Shown here: piece after piece, positions 53,208-64,000 of the stretch
How the letters are laid out: each line of letters opens with the position of its first letter
Numbering within the stretch: position 1 is the first letter of the stretch
From: Pseudomonas turukhanskensis
GTDB lineage: Bacteria; Pseudomonadota; Gammaproteobacteria; Pseudomonadales; Pseudomonadaceae
DNA: 64,000 nucleotides
Assembly: GCF_027922365.1 (NCBI RefSeq)
Contig: NZ_BSFN01000006.1
Span: 124,001 to 188,000 of the forward strand
Direction of reading: 5' to 3'
The notes under the pieces: model-generated
Told to the model about the DNA's origin: nothing
What the model saw: only the letters and a program-made list of their open reading frames with translations
Databases searched by the model: none
Position numbers and translations under genes: made by a program

Positions 53208-56200
53208 ATGCGGCTGAAGTGCATCAAGCTGGCGGGATTCAAGTCGTTCGTCGACCCCACCACCGTGAACTTCCCCAGCAACATGGCGGCGGTGGTCGGG
53301 CCCAACGGCTGCGGCAAATCCAACATCATCGACGCCGTGCGCTGGGTGATGGGCGAAAGCTCGGCGAAAAACCTGCGCGGCGAGTCGATGACCGACGTCA
53401 TCTTCAACGGCTCCAACACCCGCAAGCCGGTGACCCAGGCCAGCATCGAACTGATCTTCGACAACAGCGACAGCACCCTGGTGGGCGAATACGCCGGCTA
53501 CGCCGAAATCTCCATTCGCCGCCGCGTCACCCGCGACAGCCAGAACACCTATTTTCTCAACGGCACCAAATGCCGTCGCCGTGACATCACCGACATTTTC
53601 CTCGGCACCGGGCTTGGCCCACGCAGCTATTCGATCATCGAGCAGGGCATGATCTCCAAGCTGATCGAAGCCAAGCCAGAAGACCTGCGCAATTTCATCG
53701 AAGAAGCCGCCGGCATTTCCAAGTACAAGGAGCGCCGCCGCGAGACCGAAAACCGTATTCGCCGCACCCACGAAAACCTCGCGCGCCTCACCGACCTGCG
53801 TGAAGAGCTCGAGCGCCAGCTCGACCGTCTGCATCGCCAGGCGCAGTCGGCCGAGAAATACCAGGAATACAAAGCCGAAGAGCGCCAGCTCAAGGCGCAG
53901 TTGTCCGCGCTTAAATGGCAGGCATTGAACGAGCAGGTTGCGCAGCGCGAAGCGGTGATCGGCAATCAGGAAATCGGCTTCGAAGCGCTGGTGGCCGAGC
54001 AGCGCAATGCCGATGCCAGCATCGAACGCTTTCGCGACGGCCACCACGAATTGTCCGAACGCTTTAACCTGGTGCAGGGCCGCTTCTACTCCGTGGGCGG
54101 CGATATCGCCCGCGTCGAGCAGAGCATCCAGCATGGCCAGCAACGCTTGCGCCAATTGCAGGACGACCTCAACGAAGCCGAGCGCGCGCGCCTGGAAACC
54201 GAATCGCACCTGGGCCACGACCGCACCTTGCTTGCCACCCTAGGGGAAGAGCTGGCGGCACTGGAGCCCGAACAGGAAGTCACCAACGCCGCCGCCGAAG
54301 AAGCCGCCGCGGCCCTGGAAGAGTCCGACAGCGCCATGCAGAACTGGCAGGGTCAGTGGGACGACTTCAACCAGCGCTCTGCCGAACCGCGCCGCCAGGC
54401 CGAAGTGCAGCAGTCGCGTATTCAACAGCTCGAACAGAGCCTGGAGCGGTTGGCCGAGCGCCAGCGCCGCCAGAACGACGAGCTTGTGCTGTTAGCGGCC
54501 GACCCCGAAGACGCCGCCATTCTCGAACTCAGCGAACAGGTGGCCAGCAGCGAGCTGACCCTCGAAGAGCTGCAGATTGCCGAGCAAGCGCTGGTCGAGC
54601 GTCTGGAACACCTGCGTGGCGAACTGCTGCAAGCCGGCCAGGCTCAGCAACAAGCGCAAGGCGAATTGCAACGCCTGAACGGCCGGCTGGCTTCGCTTGA
54701 AGCACTGCAACAAGCGGCGCTGGACCCCGGCAAAGGCACCGCCGACTGGTTGCGCGAGAATCACCTCAATCAACGCCCGCGCCTGGCCGAAGGCCTGCGG
54801 GTGGAAGCGGGCTGGGAACTGGCGGTGGAAACCGTGCTGGGCGCCGACCTGCAAGCCGTATTGCTTGACGACCCACAGTCGTTATCCAGCCTGGATCTGG
54901 CCAGTTTCGAGCAAGGCGATCTGCGCCTGCTCAGCCCGGCCAAAGGCGGTGCGCGGGTGGCCGGCAGCTTGCTGGACAAGGTCGATGCCAGCGTCGACCT
55001 GGCGCCCTGGCTGGCCAAGGTCAAGCCGGTGCAAACCCTCGACGAGGCCCTGGCCCTGCGCGGGCAATTGGGCGAGGGCGAAAGCCTGATCAGCCGTGAC
55101 GGCTACTGGGTCGGCCGGCATTTTCTGCGGGTGCGCCGCGCCAGCGAAGCTGAGAGCGGTGTGCTTGCCCGTGGCCAGGAAATCGAACGCCTGGGCCTGG
55201 AGCGCGATGAGCGTGAAGCCAGTCTCGCCAGCCTTGAAGAACGCCTGCAAACGCTGCGCGAAACCCAGCAACAGCAAGAAGAAGCCCGCGAACAACAACG
55301 CCGCCGCCTGCAAGACGAAGCCCGTCGCCAGGGGGAGCTGAAAGCGCAACTGTCCGCCGGCCAGGCGAAGGTCGAGCAACTGACATTGCGTCGCCGTCGC
55401 CTCGATGAAGAACTGACCGAACTGGGCGAGCAACGCGCCATCGAGTCCGAACAACTGGGCGAAGCGCGGCTGCAACTGCAAGACGCCCTCGACGCCATGG
55501 CCCTGGACACCGAACAGCGCGAGTTGCTGATGGCCCAGCGCGATGCGTTGCGTGAACGCCTCGACCGTGTGCGCCAGGAAGCTCGGCAGCACAAAGACCA
55601 CGCCCATCAGTTGGCCGTGCGCTTGGGTTCGCTGAAGGCCCAGCACGACTCCACGCGCCAGGCGCTGGAACGCCTGCAGCTGCAAGCCGAGCGCCTGCAC
55701 GAGAAACGCGAACAGCTAAACCTCAACCTCGATGAGGGCGCCGCGCCGCTGGAAGAGTTGCGCATGAAGCTGGAAGAGCTGCTCGACAAGCGCATGGGCG
55801 TGGAAGACGAACTCAAGTTCGCCCGCCTGGCCCTGGAAGACGCCGACCGCCAACTGCGCGACGCGGAAAAACGCCGCACGTCGGCCGAGCAGCAATCGCA
55901 ACTGCTGCGCACCCAACTCGAACAACAGCGCATGGAATGGCAGTCGCTTACCGTGCGCCGCAAAGCCATTCAGGACCAGCTGCTCGAAGACAACTACGAC
56001 CTGCACGGCGTACTCAATACCTTGCCCAGCGAGGCGAACGAAAAGGCCTGGGACGAAGAGCTGGAGCGCCTTGCCGCGCGCATCCAGCGCCTGGGCCCGA
56101 TCAACCTCGCCGCCATCGACGAATACCAACAGCAGGGCGAGCGCAAACGTTATCTGGATGCCCAGAACGCCGACCTTGTCGAGGCGCTGGATACCCTGGA

Positions 56201-56705
56201 AAACGTTATCCGCAAAATCGACAAGGAAACCCGTAACCGCTTTAAGGAAACCTTCGACCAAATCAACGGCGGTTTGCAGGCGTTGTTTCCGAAAGTATTC
56301 GGTGGCGGCAATGCCTACCTTGAATTAACCGGTGACGATTTGCTCGACACCGGCGTAACCATCATGGCGCGCCCGCCGGGCAAGAAAAACAGCACCATTC
56401 ACCTGCTCTCCGGCGGTGAAAAAGCGTTGACCGCACTGGCGCTGGTATTTGCCATTTTCAAACTCAACCCTGCGCCGTTCTGCATGCTCGACGAAGTGGA
56501 TGCGCCGCTGGACGACGCTAACGTCGGGCGTTATGCGCGGTTGGTTAAAGAGATGTCCGAAACCGTACAGTTCATCTATATCACCCACAACAAGATCGCC
56601 ATGGAAATGGCCGATCAGTTGATGGGCGTAACAATGCATGAACCTGGCTGCTCACGGCTTGTCGCAGTAGATGTCGAAGAGGCCTTGGCTTTGGTAGAGG
56701 CATAA
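53208..56705 (+). CDS. smc: Chromosome segregation ATPase SMC
   Basis: 1165 residues, the usual length. SMC dimers with ScpA/ScpB compact and separate chromosomes. N-terminal Walker A GPNGCGKSN at about 32-40, two long coiled coils interrupted by the hinge (about 520-660, including GWELAVETVLGADLQAVLLD), and a C-terminal head with signature LLSGGEKALTALAL and Walker B PFCMLDEVDAPLDDANVGR. It is followed by zipA, as in other Pseudomonas. Confidence 0.98.
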   Translation: MRLKCIKLAGFKSFVDPTTVNFPSNMAAVVGPNGCGKSNIIDAVRWVMGESSAKNLRGESMTDVIFNGSNTRKPVTQASIELIFDNSDSTLVGEYAGYAEISIRRRVTRDSQNTYFLNGTKCRRRDITDIFLGTGLGPRSYSIIEQGMISKLIEAKPEDLRNFIEEAAGISKYKERRRETENRIRRTHENLARLTDLREELERQLDRLHRQAQSAEKYQEYKAEERQLKAQLSALKWQALNEQVAQREAVIGNQEIGFEALVAEQRNADASIERFRDGHHELSERFNLVQGRFYSVGGDIARVEQSIQHGQQRLRQLQDDLNEAERARLETESHLGHDRTLLATLGEELAALEPEQEVTNAAAEEAAAALEESDSAMQNWQGQWDDFNQRSAEPRRQAEVQQSRIQQLEQSLERLAERQRRQNDELVLLAADPEDAAILELSEQVASSELTLEELQIAEQALVERLEHLRGELLQAGQAQQQAQGELQRLNGRLASLEALQQAALDPGKGTADWLRENHLNQRPRLAEGLRVEAGWELAVETVLGADLQAVLLDDPQSLSSLDLASFEQGDLRLLSPAKGGARVAGSLLDKVDASVDLAPWLAKVKPVQTLDEALALRGQLGEGESLISRDGYWVGRHFLRVRRASEAESGVLARGQEIERLGLERDEREASLASLEERLQTLRETQQQQEEAREQQRRRLQDEARRQGELKAQLSAGQAKVEQLTLRRRRLDEELTELGEQRAIESEQLGEARLQLQDALDAMALDTEQRELLMAQRDALRERLDRVRQEARQHKDHAHQLAVRLGSLKAQHDSTRQALERLQLQAERLHEKREQLNLNLDEGAAPLEELRMKLEELLDKRMGVEDELKFARLALEDADRQLRDAEKRRTSAEQQSQLLRTQLEQQRMEWQSLTVRRKAIQDQLLEDNYDLHGVLNTLPSEANEKAWDEELERLAARIQRLGPINLAAIDEYQQQGERKRYLDAQNADLVEALDTLENVIRKIDKETRNRFKETFDQINGGLQALFPKVFGGGNAYLELTGDDLLDTGVTIMARPPGKKNSTIHLLSGGEKALTALALVFAIFKLNPAPFCMLDEVDAPLDDANVGRYARLVKEMSETVQFIYITHNKIAMEMADQLMGVTMHEPGCSRLVAVDVEEALALVEA

Positions 56706-56899
56706 CCGCATCGGCGGTGTAAAGTTGCCTTTCGTCGTGCTAGCTTATTGCCCACTTTTTCTAATTTGTGACAAATGCCAGTCAGAACATGGAGTTGATA
56801 TACGAAGTCTTAAGTTGCTGACGGTGTTTTTTGTTGAGTGTTGAGTCAGAGGGCGGATGCCCTTTCTTCATTATTATTTTTTAGGGGCTACAGAATTAC

Positions 56900-57730
56900 A
56901 TGGAAATCGGTCTGCGTGAGTGGCTGATCGTCATCGGCATCATTGTTATCGCTGGCATTCTGTTCGATGGCTGGCGCCGTATGCGCGGTGGTAAAGGCAA
57001 GTTGAAGTTCAAACTGGATCGGAGTTTCTCCAACCTTCCCGATGACGACGGCGCCCCGGAATTGCTGGGCCCGCCGCGTGTGCTCGAGCGCCACGCCGAA
57101 CCCAAGATCGAAGAAGAAGAGTTGCCGGCCATGAGCCCGCGCGAATTGAACCGTCGTCGCGGCAAAGTGGTTGAACCGAGTCAGGGCGACCTCAATCTGG
57201 GTATTGAAGAGCCGGTGCCAACCCTGCTCAACCCGGTTGATGACGAACCGAAAAAACGCAATCCCGCCGTACCGCAAGACAGCCGCGATTTGCCGCCCGT
57301 TGAAGAAGTATTGGTGATCAATGTGGTGGCCAAAGAGGGCGAAGGCTTCAATGGCCCGGCACTGCTGCAGAATATTCTGGAAAGTGGCCTGCGCTTTGGC
57401 GAGATGGATATTTTCCACCGCCACGAAAGTATGGCCGGCAATGGCGAAGTGCTGTTTTCGATGGCCAACGGGGTTAAACCCGGCACGTTCGATCTGGACG
57501 ATATCGACCACTTCAGCACCCGTGCCGTGAGCTTCTTCCTCGGCTTGCCAGGCCCGCGTCACCCGAAACAGGCCTTCGATGTAATGGTGGCCGCCGCGCG
57601 CAAACTGGCCCATGAACTGAGCGGTGAATTGAAAGATGACCAGCGCAGCGTAATGACCGCGCAAACCATCGAGCACTACCGTCAGCGCATCGTGGAATTC
57701 GAGCGCAAGGCGCTGACCAACAAGCGCTAA
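56900..57730 (+). CDS. zipA: Cell division protein ZipA
   Basis: 276 residues. ZipA tethers FtsZ to the membrane. N-terminal membrane anchor [26 protein letters not shown], a charged linker of about 100 residues ([20 protein letters not shown]), and a C-terminal FtsZ-binding domain from about 135 ([23 protein letters not shown], then [20 protein letters not shown]). It stands between smc and ligA. Confidence 0.96.
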   Translation: MEIGLREWLIVIGIIVIAGILFDGWRRMRGGKGKLKFKLDRSFSNLPDDDGAPELLGPPRVLERHAEPKIEEEELPAMSPRELNRRRGKVVEPSQGDLNLGIEEPVPTLLNPVDDEPKKRNPAVPQDSRDLPPVEEVLVINVVAKEGEGFNGPALLQNILESGLRFGEMDIFHRHESMAGNGEVLFSMANGVKPGTFDLDDIDHFSTRAVSFFLGLPGPRHPKQAFDVMVAAARKLAHELSGELKDDQRSVMTAQTIEHYRQRIVEFERKALTNKR

Positions 57731-57749
57731 CACGCGCTACACCGATTCC

Positions 57750-57822
57750 GTAGGAGCGAGGGGACGGCCATCCGGTTGCTCGCGAAGCTTTTAGAACCAT
57801 TCGCCAGCAAGCTGGCTCCTAC
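57750..57822. repeat. REP-type palindrome, diverged GTAGGAGC family
   Basis: GTAGGAGCGAGGGGACGGCC on the left and AGCAAGCTGGCTCCTAC on the right, with inner TTGCTCGCGAA / TTCGCCAGCAA. It is a less perfect relative of 44876-44934. It lies between zipA and the ligA leader hairpin. Confidence 0.72.
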
Positions 57823-57839
57823 AAACATCTAGAGTTACT

Positions 57840-57864
57840 GAGCAGCTTCGGCTGCTCTTTTTCG
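57840..57864 (+). terminator. Hairpin with UUCG loop before ligA
   Basis: GAGCAGC-TTCG-GCTGCTC followed by TTTTT. The C(UUCG)G tetraloop is very stable. It looks like a terminator for zipA, but the ligA start is only 19 bases further, so it may lie in the ligA leader and act as an attenuator. Confidence 0.8.
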
Positions 57865-57870
57865 TTTTGA

Positions 57871-60352
<2,482 letters not shown>

Positions 60353-60362
60353 GGCTTTTTGC

Positions 60363-60641
60363 TTAGTTAATCGCGTCGGTCAACGCCTTGGCCGGTACGT
60401 ACTTCACCACTTTCTTCGCCGCAATTTCGATGGCCTTGCCGGTCTGTGGGTTGCGGCCGGTGCGGGCCGGGCGGTCGGCCACTTTCAACTTGCCAATGCC
60501 CGGCAAGGTGATTTCGTCGTAGTTCTCCAGCGCATCGCTGACGATCTCGCTCAACTGCTCCAGCACCGCCCGCACGGTCGCTTTCGAGGCGTCGGTGGCT
60601 TCGGCGATATCGCTGATCAATTGGTCTTTGCTCATGGCCAT
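60363..60641 (-). CDS. HU-family DNA-binding protein
   Basis: 92 residues: [25 protein letters not shown], with the beta-arm [20 protein letters not shown] and end [11 protein letters not shown] bends and compacts DNA as a dimer. AAGGAAT precedes ATG 60641. It is the second HU type, related to but not the HupB next to lon; which HU paralogue it is cannot be told here. Confidence 0.93.
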   Translation of the reverse strand: MAMSKDQLISDIAEATDASKATVRAVLEQLSEIVSDALENYDEITLPGIGKLKVADRPARTGRNPQTGKAIEIAAKKVVKYVPAKALTDAIN

Positions 60642-60802
60642 GCTGGCAATTCCTTAAAACAGATTCGAAGAGGGTGGTGCGCGAAAGCCGGCACGCTAGC
60701 ACAAAAGCGTGGCGCTATCAGGCCTGTAGTGGCGAGTGGCCCGGTAAAACGGCAAAGAGCGGCTACGCTGCATCTAGTTGTCCTGCCGTTTGGAGAGTCA
60801 TC

Positions 60803-62437
60803 ATGCTGCGTGTGTTTGCCGACCTGGGGTTTCGCTGGAAAATCGCCTTGCCCATTCTCGTGCTGGCGGTGCTATTGGTGCTGATGGGCGTGCTCGGGGT
60901 GCGTGGTATCACCCAGGTGGCCGACTCCAGCAGCAAACTTACCAACCGCTACCTGCCGGCCATCAGCCTGCTGCTCAACGCCGACCGCGACCTTTACCAG
61001 GCCTTTGTCGCCGAGCGCAGCATGCTGGACGAAGGGGCCGCCTCGCACATTGACGCCCTGAAAAGCTCCCACGCCGAAAACCTGCAGCAAGCCTACGACC
61101 GCGTGCACAAATACCTGGCCATGGACCCCAGCGCAGAAGGCAAAGCCCTAGTGGCGCAGTTCGACCAGGGTTATGCCATCTGGAAGACCACCAGCCTCAA
61201 GGTGGTGCAGCTCACTGCCACTGACCCTGACGCCGCCAGCGTGCTCAGTTTTGGCGACAGCGAAAAGCAGTTTGAAAGCATGCGCGACGCCATCGACAAA
61301 CTTGGCGAACTCGAAGACAAAGCCGCCAACGACGAAGGCACATTTGCAATTGCCCAGGGTGAAGAGCTCACCTGGCAACAGGGCGGCATCGTCGGAGTGG
61401 GCCTGCTGGTGTGCCTGATTCTGGTAGTCGGCTTTCCCATTCTGGTCACCCGCCCCCTGGAAAACCTGCTGCACCGCATCGAGCAGATTGCCGACGGCGA
61501 TGGCGACCTTCGTGTGCGCCTGGATGTGTTGTCCCGCGATGAGCTGGGCAAACTCAGCCTGGCCTTCAACCGCTTCCTCGACAAGCTGCAACCGCTAATC
61601 AAAGAAGTCGGCCGTGTCACCGGTGAAGTGGCCGCCTCGGCGCAAAGCCTGGCCGGCATGGCCGCCGCCAACGACCGGCTGATCAGCAGCGAACACGCCG
61701 CCGTCGACCAGGTAAGCACCGCCGCCACGGAAATGAGTGCAGCGGTAAACGAGGTAGCCCGTAACGCGCAGAATGCCGCGGACGCCGCCCGCAGCGCCGA
61801 AACCCAATCGCGCGAAGGCGCCCAGGTGGTCGGCGCCACCATCACCGCCATGCGCCAATTGGCCCATGAAGTGGAAAGCGCCTCCGGCACCATTCAAACC
61901 CTGGAGCAGGAAACCGCCAATATCGGCGCCGTGCTGGCAGTGATCAAAGGCATTGCCGAGCAAACCAACCTGCTGGCCCTTAACGCCGCCATCGAAGCCG
62001 CGCGCGCAGGGGAGCAAGGCCGTGGTTTTGCCGTGGTCGCCGACGAAGTGCGCGCCCTGGCCGCCCGCACCCAGGACTCCACCAAAGACATTCAAAACAT
62101 GATCGAACGCCTGCAAGTGGGCGTGCAGAACGCCGTGAAGGCGATGGACTCAGGCAGCATCAAGGCCCGTGACAGCGTCGACCGCGCCGCCGGGGTGGAC
62201 CAGATTCTGTCCGAATCCAGCGACTCGGTTGGCCGCATCAACGACATGGCCGCCCAGATCGCCACCGCCTGCGAAGAGCAAAGCAGCGTCACCGAAGAAA
62301 TCGCCCGCAACATCAGCGACATTCGCGAGCTCTCCAACGAGGCAGCGGCTACCTCGGAAAAAAGCACCGAAGCCAGCCAGCGGCTGTCCGAGTTGTCGAG
62401 CGGATTGGCCAAGCTGGTCGGTAGCTTCCGGGTTTAA
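60803..62437 (+). CDS. Methyl-accepting chemotaxis protein
   Basis: 544 residues from ATG 60803 after TGGAGAG. TM1 at about 12-34, a periplasmic four-helix-bundle-type sensor (about 35-200), TM2 at about 203-223, HAMP to about 272, then a long signalling coiled coil with the conserved hairpin [26 protein letters not shown]. No pentapeptide tether for CheR/CheB is present at the C-terminus (ends VGSFRV). The ligand is unknown. It diverges from the HU gene. Confidence 0.95.
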   Translation: MLRVFADLGFRWKIALPILVLAVLLVLMGVLGVRGITQVADSSSKLTNRYLPAISLLLNADRDLYQAFVAERSMLDEGAASHIDALKSSHAENLQQAYDRVHKYLAMDPSAEGKALVAQFDQGYAIWKTTSLKVVQLTATDPDAASVLSFGDSEKQFESMRDAIDKLGELEDKAANDEGTFAIAQGEELTWQQGGIVGVGLLVCLILVVGFPILVTRPLENLLHRIEQIADGDGDLRVRLDVLSRDELGKLSLAFNRFLDKLQPLIKEVGRVTGEVAASAQSLAGMAAANDRLISSEHAAVDQVSTAATEMSAAVNEVARNAQNAADAARSAETQSREGAQVVGATITAMRQLAHEVESASGTIQTLEQETANIGAVLAVIKGIAEQTNLLALNAAIEAARAGEQGRGFAVVADEVRALAARTQDSTKDIQNMIERLQVGVQNAVKAMDSGSIKARDSVDRAAGVDQILSESSDSVGRINDMAAQIATACEEQSSVTEEIARNISDIRELSNEAAATSEKSTEASQRLSELSSGLAKLVGSFRV

Positions 62438-62450
62438 TCGCTTGGAAATT

Positions 62451-62515
62451 GCTTGGTGCGCGGAGCACACCCTACCGGGAGGTTGCCCTTGTGGGGTGTG
62501 CTCCGCGCACCAAGC
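62451..62515. repeat. Palindromic repeat, GTAGGGTGTG family
   Basis: Two 25-base arms (62451-62475 and 62491-62515) differ at one position and centre on CGGGAGGTTGCCCTT. Arms carry GCGCGGAGCACACCC and GGGTGTGCTCCGCGC. It lies after the chemoreceptor. Confidence 0.85.
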
Positions 62516-62632
62516 GGTAGCCGGGCTATAGCTGAACTCAATACCAACCCCCGTATTTCCATATTGATTTGATAGCCCCGCGGTCATCTGGCTTTTCTAC
62601 CGTGCGAGCTCCTTCATCGCTATGGAACCGCC

Positions 62633-64000
62633 ATGAAACCGATCTTCCTGAGTCTGTCGCTGGCAGCTGCCTGTTTCCCCCTGTTGGCCCACGCCAGCGG
62701 CCTCGCCGATTTCACCCTCACCCCTAACGCCGCCATTTCTGGCTACAACCGCGAAAACCTCACGGCCGTTACCCCAACCCAATGCGCCGAGGCCTGCCAA
62801 GGCAGCGACCGCGCCGGCTGGTGCGTGTCGTTCGACTTCAATAAAACCACCAGCGCCTGCGACCTCAGCGACAAGCGCGCAGGCGATGTCGGCGGGCTGA
62901 AAACCGACTACAGCGGTAACCCCTACGACCACTACTCGCTCAAGCCCGACCCACTCAAAGCCTTCGCCCGCGTCACCAATGCGGCCATCTCCGGCTCCAA
63001 CGTCGAAAACCTGAAAAACGTCACGCCCAAAGACTGCGCCAGCGCCTGTACCGATGACAGCCGCAGCAGTTGGTGCAAAAGCTTCGACTACAACAAAACC
63101 ACCAGCGCGTGCGATTTGAGCGACAAGCGCGCCAGCGACGTCGGCGGCCTGAAAACCAACTACAGCGGCAACCCGTACGACCACTACTTTGTAGTTGCCG
63201 GCGAAGGCATTCCAAGCCCCGTGCCTGGCAATAAACACGTGCTGTTTATCGGCATCGACGGCCTGCGCGGCGACGCCCTGTTCTGCGAAGGCTGCGCTGT
63301 TACCCCGGCCCTGAGCGCCCTGGCCAACGGCGGTGCCTTTCACCGCAACGTACTAGCCGGTGGCCCGCAAGACACCGTGAGCGGCCCCGGTTGGGCTACC
63401 AACTTCACCGGCTTCTGGGCCAACAACCACGGGGTAACCAGCAACGGCGAAACCCTGCCCATGCTCAAACCCCACGTGTTCGACCTGCTCAAGCAAAGCT
63501 ACCCAACCGCCACCGTGGGCGTGGTGGGCGACTGGTACAACATCACCCACAACCTGAAACCCGTGGGTGCCGACTTTGTCGTGGCCAACAGCGCCAAGAA
63601 CTCCCAACAAGCCACCGACACCGTCAAGGGCTGGCTCGGCTGGAAAAACCCGCCAACCGCCATCTTCTACTACCTGCACAACGTCGACATTCACGCCGCC
63701 AGCTACGCGCCGTTAAACGCCAACTACCAAAGCAAAATCCGCGGCGAAGACGCGCAAATCCAGCAAGTGCTCGACACCCTGGCCGCGCGCCCCGGCTACG
63801 CCAACGAAGAATGGTTGATCGTGGTGGCCTCCGACCACGGCGGCCTGAACAGCGGCCACGGCGGGCAGAGTGCAGGGGAGCGCGACACCATCCTGATCCT
63901 CAATAACAACTACCAGAACCCCGGCAAAACCGCGTACTGCATCGGCGATATGAGCGCCACGCCGCTGCTGCAAATCGACGGAGCCACGCCCCACATCCTC
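62633..64000 (+). CDS. Secreted PAN/apple-domain alkaline-phosphatase-fold enzyme (3' end outside window)
   Basis: The frame is open from ATG 62633 to the window edge (456 residues, no stop). A signal peptide ends in LLAHA (about residue 21). Two tandem Cys-rich repeats follow (about 26-102 and 108-186), each about 77 residues and sharing NAAISG, VTP, the four-Cys pattern C-x3-C-x8-C-x12-C, FNKTTSACDLSDKR-like core and LKT-YSGNPYDHY. This is the PAN/apple pattern. From residue 200 an alkaline-phosphatase superfamily domain begins: VLFIGIDGLRGDALF (metal Asp), nucleophile region QDTVSGPGWATNFTG, and metal ligands in ASDHGGLNSGHGG. It would act as an exported phosphodiesterase, phosphatase or sulfatase; substrate unknown. 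Confidence 0.82.
   Translation, partial: MKPIFLSLSLAAACFPLLAHASGLADFTLTPNAAISGYNRENLTAVTPTQCAEACQGSDRAGWCVSFDFNKTTSACDLSDKRAGDVGGLKTDYSGNPYDHYSLKPDPLKAFARVTNAAISGSNVENLKNVTPKDCASACTDDSRSSWCKSFDYNKTTSACDLSDKRASDVGGLKTNYSGNPYDHYFVVAGEGIPSPVPGNKHVLFIGIDGLRGDALFCEGCAVTPALSALANGGAFHRNVLAGGPQDTVSGPGWATNFTGFWANNHGVTSNGETLPMLKPHVFDLLKQSYPTATVGVVGDWYNITHNLKPVGADFVVANSAKNSQQATDTVKGWLGWKNPPTAIFYYLHNVDIHAASYAPLNANYQSKIRGEDAQIQQVLDTLAARPGYANEEWLIVVASDHGGLNSGHGGQSAGERDTILILNNNYQNPGKTAYCIGDMSATPLLQIDGATPHIL

Overview
The window reads as chromosomal DNA from a Pseudomonas (Gammaproteobacteria), but not P. aeruginosa itself. GC is high, coding is dense, and the flagellar, lipoprotein-export, KDO and purine-catabolism gene blocks are recognisably Pseudomonas. 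From memory of PAO1 gene order (no search was run), the window joins three blocks that lie apart there: the fliC-fleR block, a block from mfd/gap to murB, and the purine-catabolism to ligA block. I see no tRNA, rRNA, CRISPR array, insertion sequence or prophage.

Layout. 1-9.7 kb: end of a glycosyltransferase, then flagellin and filament genes (fliC, flaG, fliD, fliS, fliT) and the flagellar regulators fleQ, fleS and fleR, with two clear sigma-28 promoters and one sigma-54 promoter. fleR ends in a terminator, and the usual next gene fliE is absent. 9.8-24 kb: csiV and mfd, a long-form gap, a chalcone-isomerase-like protein, an apbE without nqr genes, sthA, a phosphodiesterase, a small periplasmic protein, a PilZ protein and lolCDE. 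24-25.8 kb: a secreted trypsin-fold protein that has lost its catalytic triad and carries two C-terminal repeats. 25.8-33.4 kb: DUF2062 gene, comEC, then the compact run exbB-exbD-lpxK-ycaR-kdsB-ptp-murB.

33.5-48.8 kb is a nearly complete guanine-to-glyoxylate pathway: NCS2 permease, GuaD, XdhABC, PuuD, UraH, UraD, PuuE, Alc and AllA, with a GntR/FCD regulator in the middle. Four copies of a TTGTNTACAA palindrome precede the regulator, permease, puuE and uraH. A second motif, TGAC-N6-GTCA, precedes xdhA (twice) and the permease. Together these suggest a two-input regulon. A 55-codon frame between xdhB and xdhC overlaps xdhC by ATGA and may be an unrecognised small protein.

49-64 kb: eptA, an AlkB hydroxylase with a divergent GntR regulator, smc, zipA, ligA, an HU-type protein, a chemoreceptor, and finally a truncated secreted enzyme with two PAN/apple-like repeats fused to an alkaline-phosphatase-fold domain.

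At least five families of palindromic intergenic repeats are scattered through the window. They sit at gene ends, and one lies at each of the two apparent synteny junctions (after fleR and after murB).
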